Assembly: GCA_963576785.1 (NCBI GenBank)
Contig: OY756147.1
Location: forward strand, 1,302,001-1,366,000
Reading direction: 5' to 3'
DNA from: Chlorophyllum brunneum
Lineage: Eukaryota > Basidiomycota > Agaricomycetes > Agaricales > Agaricaceae
DNA length: 64,000 nt
Of this stretch, positions 52,023 through 63,078 are shown one piece after another. How positions within the stretch are numbered: the first letter of the stretch is position 1; every line of letters begins with the position of its first letter. The notes beneath the pieces were generated by a model, which worked only from the letters and a program-made list of their open reading frames with translations, was not told where the DNA came from and made no database searches. The position numbers and the translations under genes are program-made.

Positions 52023-53076
52023 CTAAACTTCGTACTTTACACCAAACATCTTCCAGAATGCTTTCCCCACGACACTTATACCATCATAATCATACGGCCA
52101 CCTTGTCTCCGGACCACTCTCTTCCATTGAGGCGACCGGAGGGCCTGCTTTACCGAAGTAAGCTTCCACGACGTAATCCCCAATAGTGCGTTTTTTAGCC
52201 CTTCGGTAGATGATATCAGTGACCACGGCGTCGGTAAATTCTGGGTGCCCTTGGACTGTCATAACATGGATATGTTCATGAAGTTCATGGACTCTGCCTT
52301 GCTCTTCGCATATCTTGCAGTGCTCATAGAATTTGACGAAGCCTTGGTTGGGAGTTCGGGGTGACGATCCCAGGAGATAGATACTACCGGATGAGAAATA
52401 GTCGGAGAGCGTGTCGAGAGGGACGTGATCCTGATGAATTTGTTGTAATTCATACTGTTTTCGATATTATCACACTCCGTCAATTGGACCGCGAAATGGC
52501 GGAAAGCTCACAAGGCGTTCAACTCCAAATATCATTTTGCCGACATGCGTTACACGAACGGGGGTCAAGCCGCACTCCCACATCTGGTTTCGCACAACCT
52601 TTCCGCCCAGTGCTCGGCTAATGATCTGATGGCCAAAACAAATACCTATCCAATAAACGAAAGGGGGGGAGGTCAAGCGAACATGACATCGCCCGAGCGC
52701 TGAGGGACTCACCGAACAGCCTAACATGTTGATGCTTGTTGTGAATATGCTGGAGATAACATACTAGACGGCGAATCCAGGATTCACCTCCGAAGGCATC
52801 TGCCGCTACGTATAGCGATAGGCGTGCATTTCGTCCTTAATAGAGAATATACCTACGGGATCCAGTGACCATAACCACATCGTACAAATCTCCACTTGCC
52901 GGGTACTCCTCCTTAACAACATCATATCCATGCATATGCAGCTCAACTCCCGAGTTCGGTGGCAAAGCATCGTTCAACCACCTTTCAAATATTTCAAGGG
53001 TAGATCCATGTCTTTTGATGGTAAATTGACTGCAGATCAGTAAAGCCACACGGACTGTTCGAGGTGTGAAAGACAT
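52023..53076 (-). CDS. Class I glutamine amidotransferase-like protein 2
   Basis: Exons are 52857-53076, 52713-52805, 52512-52645 and 52023-52454, giving 292 aa. It has the GATase1 fold seen in GMP synthase: Cys107 in GICFGHQ (nucleophile elbow) and His219-x-Glu221 in QGHPEF. Before them is the MVTGSR segment. Stand-alone fungal members are thought to hydrolyse gamma-glutamyl amides or act as amidotransferase subunits; the partner is unknown. The start at 53076 was preferred over 53094 because a TATA-like TATAAG lies at 53109-53114, only 15 bases above the latter. In place of the usual ICGEFTK it has ICSQFTI, and the exon 4 linker is Cys/His/Glu-rich (EHCKICEEQGRVHELHEH), unlike its paralogues. 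Confidence 0.85.
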
Positions 53077-53832
53077 GGTATATGATGGGCGCACTTTGTT
53101 CGCTGTGACTTATAAGAAGCTGACCGGGCGGCTATACTCAAGGAATCACTTAGTATCGCGATAATCTGCATCGTGGTATGGAATGTGTCTGCCCCTCTGA
53201 TGTCGTAGTCTGACTTGATTTATTAATACCATATAGTAAGGCACCAGTAGCTTGGGTGATCACGGTAACTCGCTTACCGAAGCCCGATAAAAGGGTGTGC
53301 ATGGCCTGGATTATTTACATGTAAATCGCGCAATGACAATGCCGATGAGGGCGAGTTTATTGAGTGCAATGTTGCCTCGGAGCTTCTTGAATAACACCAC
53401 ATATCAATGGTAGTTTTTTGGAAGAGATTATAGTTGAGTGCCGCGCCTGAGGCCCCAGATAGAAGTCGCAGTCCTTCAATCAAGTTTGGCGGGCCGTAAC
53501 ATTTCGTTTCTTTCACGTGGCTTGTCTGGCCATCTGGTACCGGGGCGGCTCAATGAGGCAGGAAACCTCGTAGAGATTCTGATCTTGAGCGGACCTTGGT
53601 CATTGAGGTGGCCTAGCCCATCCTGTCTCCTTCTCCTTCACTCGATCAACTTTTGATCATTTCTGGGATATCTATTCTTTGCGAACTTGGCGAGCGAACA
53701 AACAAATTATTAACTTGGTTTCAGATCGAATAAGAGAAGTGTATTATATAAATTATGCATATCTAGACGAGGGGGATGAACGAATTATTGACTTGGTTCT
53801 AGATAGAATAAGAGGGCCGTATTATACCTGAA
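53077..53832. other. Intergenic with a tandem imperfect repeat
   Basis: Between the gene 2 start and the gene 3 stop. It holds the gene 2 promoter and, at its right end, a duplicated 3'-flank segment listed separately. No gene was seen. Confidence 0.5.
53109..53114 (-). promoter_or_regulatory. TATA-like element of amidotransferase-like gene 2
   Basis: TATAAG on the minus strand, 33 bases upstream of the ATG at 53076. It favours that start over the upstream in-frame ATG at 53094. Confidence 0.45.
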
Positions 53833-53844
53833 TTACGTATACCT
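53701..53844. repeat. Two imperfect direct repeats of about 65 bp, 78 bp apart
   Basis: The segment from 53701 (AACAAATTATTAACTTGG...) is repeated from 53779 (AACGAATTATTGACTTGG...) with scattered changes and a 2-base gap. The second copy runs over the stop codon of amidotransferase-like gene 3, so the first is a duplicate of that gene's very 3' end. Confidence 0.7.
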
Positions 53845-54990
53845 GTACTGAAAGAAAATCGCGTTCAAGTAGCAGCTTCCTATCCAGTCCCCGAGGCCCC
53901 AATCCGTTCGCCGTTTCCTATACTGCTTCCCATAATCAACTCCAAACATCTGCCAGAACATTTTCCCGACAACTAGAACACCATCGTAGTCGGCTCCCCA
54001 CCTCTCACCAGTCTCACCTGTGACCAAAAGGTCACTCCCGGTCAGAGGGCGTCTCTGGCAAAAATATTCTTTGAATGCGGAGTCGGAGATGGTTATCTTT
54101 TCATCTCTTTGCCGGGTGATCTCTGCGATAATCTTCTCATCGAATTCAGGATGTCCTTGGATAGTGATGATGTGGACGTGTTCCACCAACTTGAAGTCTG
54201 GGCTATCCGAGCTCGGACCGAGTGGATGAAACTTGACCATACCCTGATCGTCGGTTTTGTCTGATTGTCCCAAGAGATAGATTTCTCCAGTGATCAGGGG
54301 AGTTGCGAGTGACGGAAGAATGACATGATCTTGGTGAAGTTCTTGGAGGGCCTACGTGTGGCGCAAAGAGGTCTGTCAGTGAAGATTTTTCTGATATTCC
54401 TGCCGAACTCACCAACTTGTCGACACCAAAGAGGAGCCTGCCTATGTACGTGGTACGAACCAAAGTCTGTCCGACCTCCCAGCCCTCGGTGTTTCTCTCG
54501 ATTTTTCCACCTAAAGCTCGGCTCACAATTTGGTGTCCGAAGCAAACCCCTAGCAGTAAATCAGAACAGCGGCGTAAGCTTTGCATGCAGGAGGTTTACC
54601 GAAAATCCTGACATCGGTGTAGTTGTTAGCAATGTTCTGGACGAATCCAACCAGGCGGATGATCCAGGGTTCATCTGCACAGGCATCATGGGCTAGAAGG
54701 AGGTGCTGGTATAAGTATCGTTTCAGTGCTCGACAAAGGAAGATCCTACGTGATCCAGTGAGCATAAGCAAATCATAGTGTTCAATCAAATCGTGTGCTG
54801 GGTACTCTTCATCGACGACATCATACCCATCCATGATTAGCCTGGTGTCCGAGTGAGGAGGTAACGACGCATTCAACCATCGTTTATACACGTTGAGGTA
54901 GGTACCATCGGCCGAGGGATTTTTTGTAAATTCACCACAGATGAGCAGAGCGAGGCGAATGACACGACGACTTCCAAAGGCAGAAGGCAT
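53833..54990 (-). CDS. Class I glutamine amidotransferase-like protein 3
   Basis: Exons are 54750-54990, 54600-54692, 54413-54549 and 53833-54351, giving 329 aa. The N-terminal strand VIRLALLICGEFTK, the MLTGSR loop, Cys114 in GVCFGHQ and the His224-x-Glu226 pair in QGHPEF are all in place, so the catalytic triad is complete. The C-terminus extends about 25 residues beyond the paralogues (RKRRTDWGLGDWIGSCY...), and its end lies inside a tandem repeat. A TATA-like element is 36-46 bases upstream of the ATG. Exon 2 is again 93 nt and exon 3 is 137 nt. It is likely cytosolic, as no signal peptide is seen. Substrate unknown. Confidence 0.88.
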
Positions 54991-55678
54991 GATTATTGAA
55001 TGTCAGAAGTGGGATGCGGTTTCGTTCTATATAAACCCTCTGGTAGACTGCTAGCGTGTTTGGAGAACGGTCAAGTAACTGAGAGGAGCTCTCGTGAAGC
55101 TACTTCGAGTCAGTACCGGCGACCCAGTGCCGCCGATTATCCCTAAACGTGCTCACGACGCCTCCTGTCATGAAAACTACCACCTTTCGTCACTCGCAGA
55201 GTGTGGATGAGTGAAAATTCAGTGCAGCGCGTTGGAGACTTCTGTGGATTCTCGGACCGATGCCGGTCCCGATGCTTGTAGGGGATTTGTCGTTAGGTGA
55301 CCCCTGTGCCTCAACAAGCCGGGAAGGAAGGAGATAATGTCGAACCCAACTTGAGGCCCCGTAGCTTCGATTTGAGTCGTTTAGCTGTCTGTCGGGTACC
55401 TGCCATCCACATCTATCAACTGGAGACGATGGGCCATGGAAACCGACAACGGTGACACTCGTGATCGTGCTTCCCCCAAGAGTATGAGCAACCTTTTTAT
55501 CGAAATGAGGACTCTGAAAGTATAGATACATTGTTTCTAATGGAAATCGATAACCCTGTATAGTGGATGAGAATTCCGAGCTGCGCAGGTGGATCAATCG
55601 AGCTCAAAGCGAACATACCGCTGTGCACTGCGCCACGGGTATCAGAGGCAGCCTTGAAGGTGTGCGTTCACTTGGTGA
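54991..55678. other. Intergenic, promoter of amidotransferase-like gene 3
   Basis: A TATA-like TTTATATAGA (minus) lies at about 55026-55036. No gene was supported; a minus-strand frame at 55190-55597 has no motif. Confidence 0.5.
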
Positions 55679-56748
55679 CTAGGCACGTTTGTATCTCCCA
55701 TGGTCGACCCCCAACGTTCTCCAGAACGCATTCCCCACAATGCTTGTACCATCATAATGCTTCTTCCACCTCTTTTCCGTATTCCCTTTGGTCCATGGCC
55801 CGGTGTCACCATCCTCGCCTTGTTTCAGGGAACGCATCGACATCATATCGTTATCTATAACACCTTCTTCGAGCATTTGATGTGCAATGCCCGTGACTAT
55901 TGATTCATTAAATTCTGGGTGTCCTTGCACGGTCAGAACGTGAACTTGTTCCATTAGATTCAGGGCCTGTCTGTCAGGTTCTGAAGGAAAGGGGTAGAAT
56001 TTGACAAGGCCTTGATTTCCCGTTCGATCCGAGCCCCCCAGGATATGAACCCCACCTGAGGAATGCGAGTTGGGAAGCGAGTCAAGGGGGACATGGTCTC
56101 GATGAATTTGTGGCATTTCCTGGGCGCCATACATTCGGCATGACGGTCTGCGGAGGAACAGAGGATTGAAACCCACCAGCCTGTCAACACCGAGTATAGA
56201 TTTGCCGATGTGCGTAGTATGGACGGTACTCCATCCAATCTCCCAGCCCCTCTTATTCTGCTCAACCCTTCCGCCCAGTGCTCGACAGACGATTTGATGT
56301 CCAAGGCAAATGCCTAAAGAAAAAAATTACGGCGGGACGGGGACGGTTTAAAGTTCTTTGCATACCATATATCCTGATCTGGGGGTGATCGTCTCCGACG
56401 TGTTGGACGAAATTGACGAGACGGTTGATCCATGGGTCATTTGACCCCGCGTTCGCAGCTGGTATGAGCGCAACATGTTCAGATTGTAGTCTATGTTCGG
56501 TCAACTCTGCACGTACGTGATCCAGTCAGCATGACAGCGTCATACTTGGGTATCTGATCCTTCTGTGGGTACTTCTCTCTGAAAACATCATAGCCATCCA
56601 TTGCAAGTGTAATACCTGACCGGCGGGGCAGCGAGCTCTTCAGCCATCGCCTGTACACGGCGAGGTAGTCACCATGTTCTGCTAGGATCTTTTTGGTAAA
56701 TTCGCCACAGACGAGTAGAGCAACACGGATGGTTCGGGGCGGGAGCAT
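55679..56748 (-). CDS. Class I glutamine amidotransferase-like protein 4
   Basis: Exons are 56517-56748, 56366-56458, 56177-56313 and 55679-56119, giving 300 aa. It has IRVALLVCGEFTK, VMLTGSR, the nucleophile Cys111 in GICLGHQ (Leu where the others have Phe) and His221-x-Glu223 in QGHPEF. Exon lengths 93 and 137 are shared with genes 1 and 3, so all four come from one ancestor by local duplication; genes 2-4 are in tandem on the minus strand and gene 1 faces them. The two-residue difference at the nucleophile elbow and the diverged middle (EQNKRGWEIGW) suggest the copies have drifted in substrate. Function not determined. Confidence 0.87.
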
Positions 56749-57311
56749 GAACTAACGTGTACTTCCATTGACGCTGGTGACTGAACGTGGGAAGCCGATG
56801 ATTGAGTTTATCAGATCATCTGGGTATACTTAGTTTGTTTCCATGCTGTATACCTTCAAGTTTCAGGTCCGTGCGAGCAATGAACCAGGGGCCATCGACA
56901 TCTCGGTGTGTATTCAAGGTAGAGTTGGTTTATATTACCGATGTACCTTCCAACTGGCCAGTAGGGTCGTGATATTGGCAATTTCTTACCGTCGGGGTTT
57001 GTCCCTGTATCTCTAGCTGAATGTGGCCGGTGCGATCCGGAGGGTTCCTCGCTTCCAACTCTGGGAGGTTTTTCCGCCAGCGAGGTTCTTTGCATGTAGC
57101 TACTTGGGCAGCGGTTGTAGTCTGAAAATCCTCAGTGTCTCGGCACAGTAGCCATAAAAGCTTCGGTGATGGCCGACAAAAGACCTTTCTTTTAAATATC
57201 TAGATGTTATTCACCACCTCTATCGAAGTCTGGAAGGTTGGAATCATAACAATTTCTAAGAATCAAAACACTCGGATACTGATAGAGTTCTACTGGTCGG
57301 GCGAATGCAGT
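56749..57311. other. Intergenic between amidotransferase-like gene 4 and the halogenase
   Basis: Both neighbours are on the minus strand, so this holds the gene 4 promoter and the halogenase 3' flank. No gene was seen. Confidence 0.5.
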
Positions 57312-59238
57312 TCAAGTAGCATGGACGTGCGCCTCGGGCTTGACCATACCAAGCTCGCCTGGCACAAGGTTGATAGTGTACCCATTGATGGGCTCAGAGC
57401 CAAAGTCTCTCTGTGTGTCGTACATTTTGTGCACAGGCTTCCTGGCATTGATGACGTCAAGCACGTGTTTGACGTCCTCATCCTCAAACATCGCCTCCAC
57501 CTGTGACGGGAGGAGGATCTTGTTCTCACCACCCTCGAAAAACTTGGGACCGAGACGCTGCTGGACAGAGGCCTCAAGTTCCGGATCAGTGGGCGCAAAC
57601 ACGTTCTTTACAAAGTCCATCGTCGTCTGCACTTCGCCTTCTGTCACCTTCTTGTTTACGTCTGCAGTACCCTGGATAACTTCATAGTGCAGTCAGTATG
57701 AATTCGGACTCCTAATTGGTGTCTCGCGAAAACTGACTTGGGCGAAGGAGGTCGAATGCACGATCAAAGTTGTCCTCGGAGACATCAGACAGAACGTTAA
57801 CGTTCTGAGCTTGCATCTGCTTGTATGCACCCAATACGACGAGCATGAAGCGGGTATACGAGATCGAGACCTTGGCGTTGTGCCATTCCGCGCACGCTTC
57901 CTCTGTCGTAACGCCGTGAATCGAGGATGCGATGGTAGCGGCAGCAGACAAGCCACCGGTGAGAGCCAGATGGACACCGGAAGAGAAGAATGGGTCAATG
58001 AAGCCTGTCAAAACCGACTTAAGGTGCTGATGGAACAAGATGAAGCAGGAGCTTACAAGCTGCATCACCGACAAGGCGGAAACCAGGACCAGCATAGGCG
58101 CTAGCAGAGTACGAGTAATCCGATGCTTGGCGAACGAGAGGGCCATCCTCTTTCAGGACCATCTTGGCATTGGGAATCAAGTCGTTGATGAGGCCGGGAG
58201 AAAGCTTGACCTGATCGAGGTAGAAGTCTTGAAGGGAGTAGTCCGGGTTGCCGGACTTTTCGCGGAGAGCGGCACGTTTGTTGATTGACTTGGCGTGATT
58301 CATGACCACACCAACGGACACAAGGTTGGGGGACAGGGGAATGAACCAGGCCCAACCTGTCTCATCTAGTGGTAATTAACCGATAGTCAGCGTGAAGGTT
58401 CCAAGAGACATGACGGCGGCACGCACCAGTCAGAGCTTCGATCCAGATGGCATTCTCCCTGTTCGTTCCCGGTTTGTAGCGTCCACGGTTCTCCCAATAG
58501 CCCCAGAAGGCGATATTCTTCAGGCTCTTGTTGTGGCGCCTGTTCTTGAGGTACTTGGTGGACATGATCCCGTTTCTACCAGAAGCATCTACAAGATAGT
58601 CAAAGGAGACTCGGCCTTGCTTGCTGTCGCTGTCGGCATAGACGGCGGCGGTGGGACGACCCTTAGGGTCGTTGTTCTCGAATTCGACGGAGAGAATTTT
58701 AGTATTTTCAAATACCTTGGCGCCAGATGCCTCGGCATGGCGAAGCAGAAGGTTGTCGAACTCTGATCGGGACTGGTGGACGCTTGTGAGTGTGGCTCAA
58801 TCTCCGATGATAACAGGGTACTCACGACATTCCAGGAGCCGAATTCAAGTCCGCGGGCGATGAAGTCTGTGTAGCCTTCGCGCTTGTGCTGATTGAATTT
58901 GATTGCGGCACCAGGCTGTAGGATACTACGAATTAGCCAGCCTGAAGCGAAGGAATTTGCGGCACACTGACTTTGAAACAGAAGCCATGGGACATGACTT
59001 TCTTTTCCGCGTCGATGAATTGCAAAAACCGGCGAACAGAGGGCAACAAGCTTTCGCCGATCTGGTACCGGGGAAATCGGTGTGCTTCGAGCAAGGTAAC
59101 TTCAAAACCCTCGCGGGTCAACGCAGAGGCAGTGAAACTGCCACCGGGACCACCACCAATGACGAGAATCTGAGTGTGGGTTGGCTGGATGTGTAATTTC
59201 AGTAATTTGGTGGGCGATGAGGCATTTGATAGGGACAT
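57312..59238 (-). CDS. Flavin-dependent halogenase
   Basis: Exons are 58972-59238, 58826-58915, 58427-58772, 58057-58365, 57738-58004 and 57312-57679, giving 548 aa. It has the FAD-binding GGGPGG at 28-33, the GESLLPS motif, the likely catalytic Lys89 in GFCFK just before PGAA, and the halogenase-specific WxWxIP motif at W239-P244 (GWAWFIPL). GDAACFIDPFFSSGVHLAL closes the FAD site. Such enzymes use FADH2, O2 and chloride or bromide to halogenate phenolic or indolic rings; basidiomycete relatives chlorinate orsellinic-acid-type aromatics. No polyketide synthase or other biosynthetic gene is nearby in the window, so the substrate is free or made elsewhere. An upstream in-frame ATG at 59457 is possible. 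The gene is divergent from uS4m. Confidence 0.92.
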
Positions 59239-59705
59239 ACAATTGGAGACATGTTGCTGGAAGCGTGGATAAGAAGGTGCGACCGTCGCGGCCGATTCTG
59301 TTTCGCGGCTAGAAGTGAAACGACGACTTGAACAACGAGGGCTTATTGAGTGGGGGGATAATGGTTGCAAAGAAAAACCCGCTCGAACTGTGAACCTTTG
59401 AATCTTTGACCCATCACGACCCAGAACCGCGCGAAGGTGGCGACAGTCCTGCCGCAATACAAACTCCCAAGATAAATTGGCAGAGATTCCTTACGCATGA
59501 CATAGAGTTCTTCGTCCATAAAATAGATGACTGTTCCTTTGCTAAGATCAGAACATCCTCACAGAGTGAGAGGAATCATTTTACCTGCCAGGGACTAGAA
59601 GGCTTCGGAGTGGGACCCCGTAACCGCGGTGTCCCACGACCCGTCCTCACGTGCTGTTTCGCGTTCTGCATCTTTGGTCGGGAAGCCCACCAGCGCACTC
59701 CAGCT
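59239..59705. promoter_or_regulatory. Divergent promoter between halogenase and uS4m genes
   Basis: 467 bases between two head-to-head start codons. An upstream frame on the minus strand continues to 59457 and would extend the halogenase with a Ser/Arg-rich leader, but it does not look conserved. No clear TATA element was chosen. Confidence 0.45.
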
Positions 59706-60803
59706 ATGCGCGACAGAGGCATTTTCAACTTCCGCAGGGCCCTTCCTCGCATGGTGCGTCCATCCCCGACGCTTCCGCCAGCCAGCTAACCATGACGTCT
59801 AGAGTTGGTCGCCCAGAAATCTTTATAACCTCTGGCAGCGCACCGTTGGTCCCAAGTCCGAATCCATTCAGCTCAAAAACACGGGCTCTCAAACCCTTTT
59901 CCAACAACGCTGGCTCTCTAAAGCCGTTGTACGCGCCTACCATGGTGACTACATTAACGAGAAAATTTTCAAGCGGTGGTACCTCCCGGAGACTATTCCT
60001 GACGTCCGTCCACGTCGTGCTGTTAAATCTGGTGACGACAAAGGCAGTCTCGACGACTATGCGAGGAGAAAGAGGCGCACCGAAGAAAGTGAAGAAGATA
60101 TTGCGAAGAAGGGTATGCCCCCTGTCGGAAGTTTGATGTTTAGCGAGATTGAGAGACGGATTGATACGGTGGTCTTCCGGGCTTGTTTTGCGGAGAGTAT
60201 TTATGAAGCAAGAAGATTGGTCATACATGGTGACGTCTTATTGAATGGAAAGAAGGTTAGTTTTCCGAAACTAATGGTTCAAATCTCTGACTGAAATTCC
60301 CTCAGCACACGAGAGCCAATACTCGCCTGGCACCAGGAGACATGATTTCCGTCAACCCTTCTGCCATTCGTTTCCTCAAGCCTCAAGCGCTACCTGACAA
60401 GGAATATGAAGACGTGAACGGGTACAACAAACTGAAAGAGCCTGATCGAGCTCAACACACCCCATTCTTCCTCCCACACTACGCCTCTCCCAACCTCTTC
60501 ATCCCTGCTTATATCGAACCTTCCTTCTCCACTTGTTCCGCCATCTATGTCCGTCACCCAACAGCGCGTCCAGGGTATTCAGAAATTCCAACACCATATG
60601 ATGCAGATGGTGCTGTAGTCCGTTACGCTTGGGAATGGTATGTCAAGAGACGACCAAGAGTTCGCAGCGCGTCACGGCTTGCTCGTATGCCTGAGGACAG
60701 GGCCATCAAGCTTGGGCTCGTTGATAGAGACGCCATTGTCAAAGAGGGCAGGAAGAGGCTACGGGAAGATATCCAGAAGATTGTTGCTCTTAAACGCAAA
60801 TAG
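59706..60803 (+). CDS. Mitochondrial small-subunit ribosomal protein uS4m (Nam9-like)
   Basis: Exons are 59706-59753, 59803-60255 and 60306-60803, giving 332 aa. The N-terminus MRDRGIFNFRRALPRM, then WSPRNLYNLWQRT and AYHGDYINEKIFKRWYLPE, is typical of fungal mitochondrial S4. The S4 RNA-binding domain follows: RRIDTVVFRACFAESIYEARR, LVIHGDVLLNGKKH and NTRLAPGDMISVNP. It binds small-subunit rRNA early in mitoribosome assembly. The first exon is only 48 nt, which makes the start easy to miss. A basic C-terminal extension (RKRLREDIQKIVALKRK) ends the protein. This is a single-copy housekeeping gene between variable neighbours. Confidence 0.95.
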
Positions 60804-61718
60804 ACAATTATTTCATTTAGAAACATCTAATACATACCACAGCCAGCTTCCCTCTCCTCAAGACCTCAATATATTAGCCCCCATTCTGGCCCAAAACTGG
60901 ACTCCGTGGTAAACCCCTTACACTCCGGTTATATCGGGATGCAGAAACCTACACATTGTGATTGATGTCGGATTTGCCGCTCACATGCACATCTTTAAGC
61001 AAGTTTTGGCTCGTACCCATCAAGGTTTCATCAAGTTCGATATGCGTTCTGCCGCTTCTAACACGACATTCGAATCATAATATGGGTCGCGTTCAAAACC
61101 ACATCCATTTCTGATGTTGGCTTAGGGCTCACAACACTCAATACACCATCACTCGAGGTGGACGCAGGACCCCCCACATCTCTGGAGATTTATTTGAATA
61201 CAATAACGGTATAAGTATCTACGCAGATTGCATAGCGGTGTGGTCGACGGCACCGGGGCTAGATCTCTCGATTCGACTGACACTCCCAACCTCACAGTTG
61301 TTTTCTCGCTTCCAGGACGAGCCCTGTTGACTTCACACGTTGTTGCGCGCTTGACAGTTACCCAGCTGAATCCCCCCTCCCCTGGACCGCACTGATAGGG
61401 AGGAGCTAATCCTGTCAGAAGTTTATTTCGAGATACAGCTTGAACTGTGGCTGATGAAGCGTTGTTACGTCCTTGAGATACGCAGCATCAAGTCTCCCTC
61501 CTATTTAAACTCCAGGCGCTGTAGATCTGACTGGGTTGAAAGACCAACAACACGAGTTTCCCGCACTGCATGTACCCAGGATACATAACCTCATGACAGG
61601 TTTCTCAGCCACAGCTCTCCCCTCCATCCACGTTCAAATCTCATATCCAAGGCAAGTTTCACCATATTTCACGAGCTAGCGCTGGAAGACCTGCTCATGG
61701 ACCCATTCATAGTAAAAC
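60804..61718. other. Intergenic
   Basis: 3' flank of uS4m and promoter of G-domain gene 1. No gene or repeat was recognised in 0.9 kb. Confidence 0.5.
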
Positions 61719-62523
61719 ATGGCACTAGTCAAGAAGGTCAAGAAGTTCTTCACGGGTTCCAATTCCAAAGCTAAGCAAGTTCCCGGGCACGACCACGGGA
61801 TATTAATCGCGTATGTCGTCCCGTATGCACTAGTACATACCGCTACGAACTAAAAGGAATTAGCATCGTCGGCCGCACAGGCTCTGGAATGAGCCAAGTG
61901 AGTTATCCGGACAATGTCCTACTGTTAACAGCATTCACGGCCCTGTATAGTTCATCCATGACGCTACGGGCGACTATCCGAATGGGGTTGCACCCGACGC
62001 AACAATGAGCCCCTTTACCACGGCAATTCACCAAGTTCAAACCACGATTGAAAGAATATCACCTACGAGGGATATCACCTTAATTGATACTCCCGGGTTC
62101 GATTACTCGCGCAGGAACGACGAGCATACAGTGTTTGAAAGCTTGGACAAGTGGTTCGTGGACAGGTCAGTAGGCACTCTTATACCCATCCTCGGTTATG
62201 TTCTTACGAGGACTAGATATCACGGGTCCAAGCTAGATGGGGTCATATACATGCATAATATCTCTACCACCGAGGCTGCCGGCAAATATGCACTCAAAGA
62301 GTGTGCACCTTTGCGGAGGTTATGTGGTGACGGGTGGAAGCGCAAAGTGATCTTTGTGAATACTCACTGGGAAGAAGCTGGACCCGAGGCCGGGAATCGG
62401 GAATTACAGTTGAGAGGAGGATACTGGTCTGATATGTTGTCACAAGGGTCGCGGATGGTCCGATATGACAAACCAGGGGACAATGGGCGAGCAATAGAAA
62501 TTTTACAATTGGTCGCTGGGTAG
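61719..62523 (+). CDS. AIG1-like G-domain protein 1, Walker A lysine replaced
   Basis: Exons are 61719-61810, 61864-61897, 61951-62165 and 62217-62523, giving 215 aa. It resembles the AIG1/septin-like GTPase domain common in mushrooms. The P-loop reads GRTGSGMSQ at 34-42, with Met40 where GKS/GKT has Lys; the G3 motif IDTPGFD is intact (D88-x-x-G91). LDGVIYMHNI and VIFVNTHW follow, in the places of the G4 region. The first 30 residues are basic and amphipathic (ALVKKVKKFF), perhaps membrane-associating. The protein ends shortly after the G domain, without the usual coiled-coil tail. Lack of the Lys suggests weak or no GTP hydrolysis. It is a tandem paralogue of the next gene, with identical exon lengths 34 and 215. 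Confidence 0.8.
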
Positions 62524-63078
62524 GAATAGGAAATTTCTGTGTTATCAGATCTGGGAATGTTACACGTATGAGCGAATCCCGATACCGAGTACTGAGACAC
62601 GACGTCGCAATGAGATAACAAGTAGACCCGAGCGAGATGTGCATGGCATATTATTATCGTGGGAATACTACTCTGAGTTTACCCTGTCTCGACCGTTTTG
62701 CTTCCTCACAAAGGCTTTAGTTGTTCTGAATTTAAGCACCACAATGTATCGTACTCTGCCGCCCTCTGCGTTGCTTTACTCTATACCTCATTCTGCGACA
62801 CTTCCTCATCCCCTCGGTGCTGAGCGCTTTTCGAAGGTCATAGCGACATGAGGCCATCACACCAAACAACGTGGAACCCATCATGGTGGCCGGGTCGCTA
62901 GTAATGCATTATTCAGTGGCAATGCCCATGATTCGTTTTAACCATGCCTTGCACTCGTCCCTCTTAAATTGATTGCTGAACCTCAACGTGAATCCTACCT
63001 TCCACCTCTCCACGTCGTAAGCCGTAAGCAGTGTCAGCACAGCGTACTTGCCAATGCTCATAGACTCTAGTCCCTACG
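62524..63078. other. Intergenic between the tandem G-domain genes
   Basis: This holds the promoter of G-domain gene 2. No gene was seen. Confidence 0.5.
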
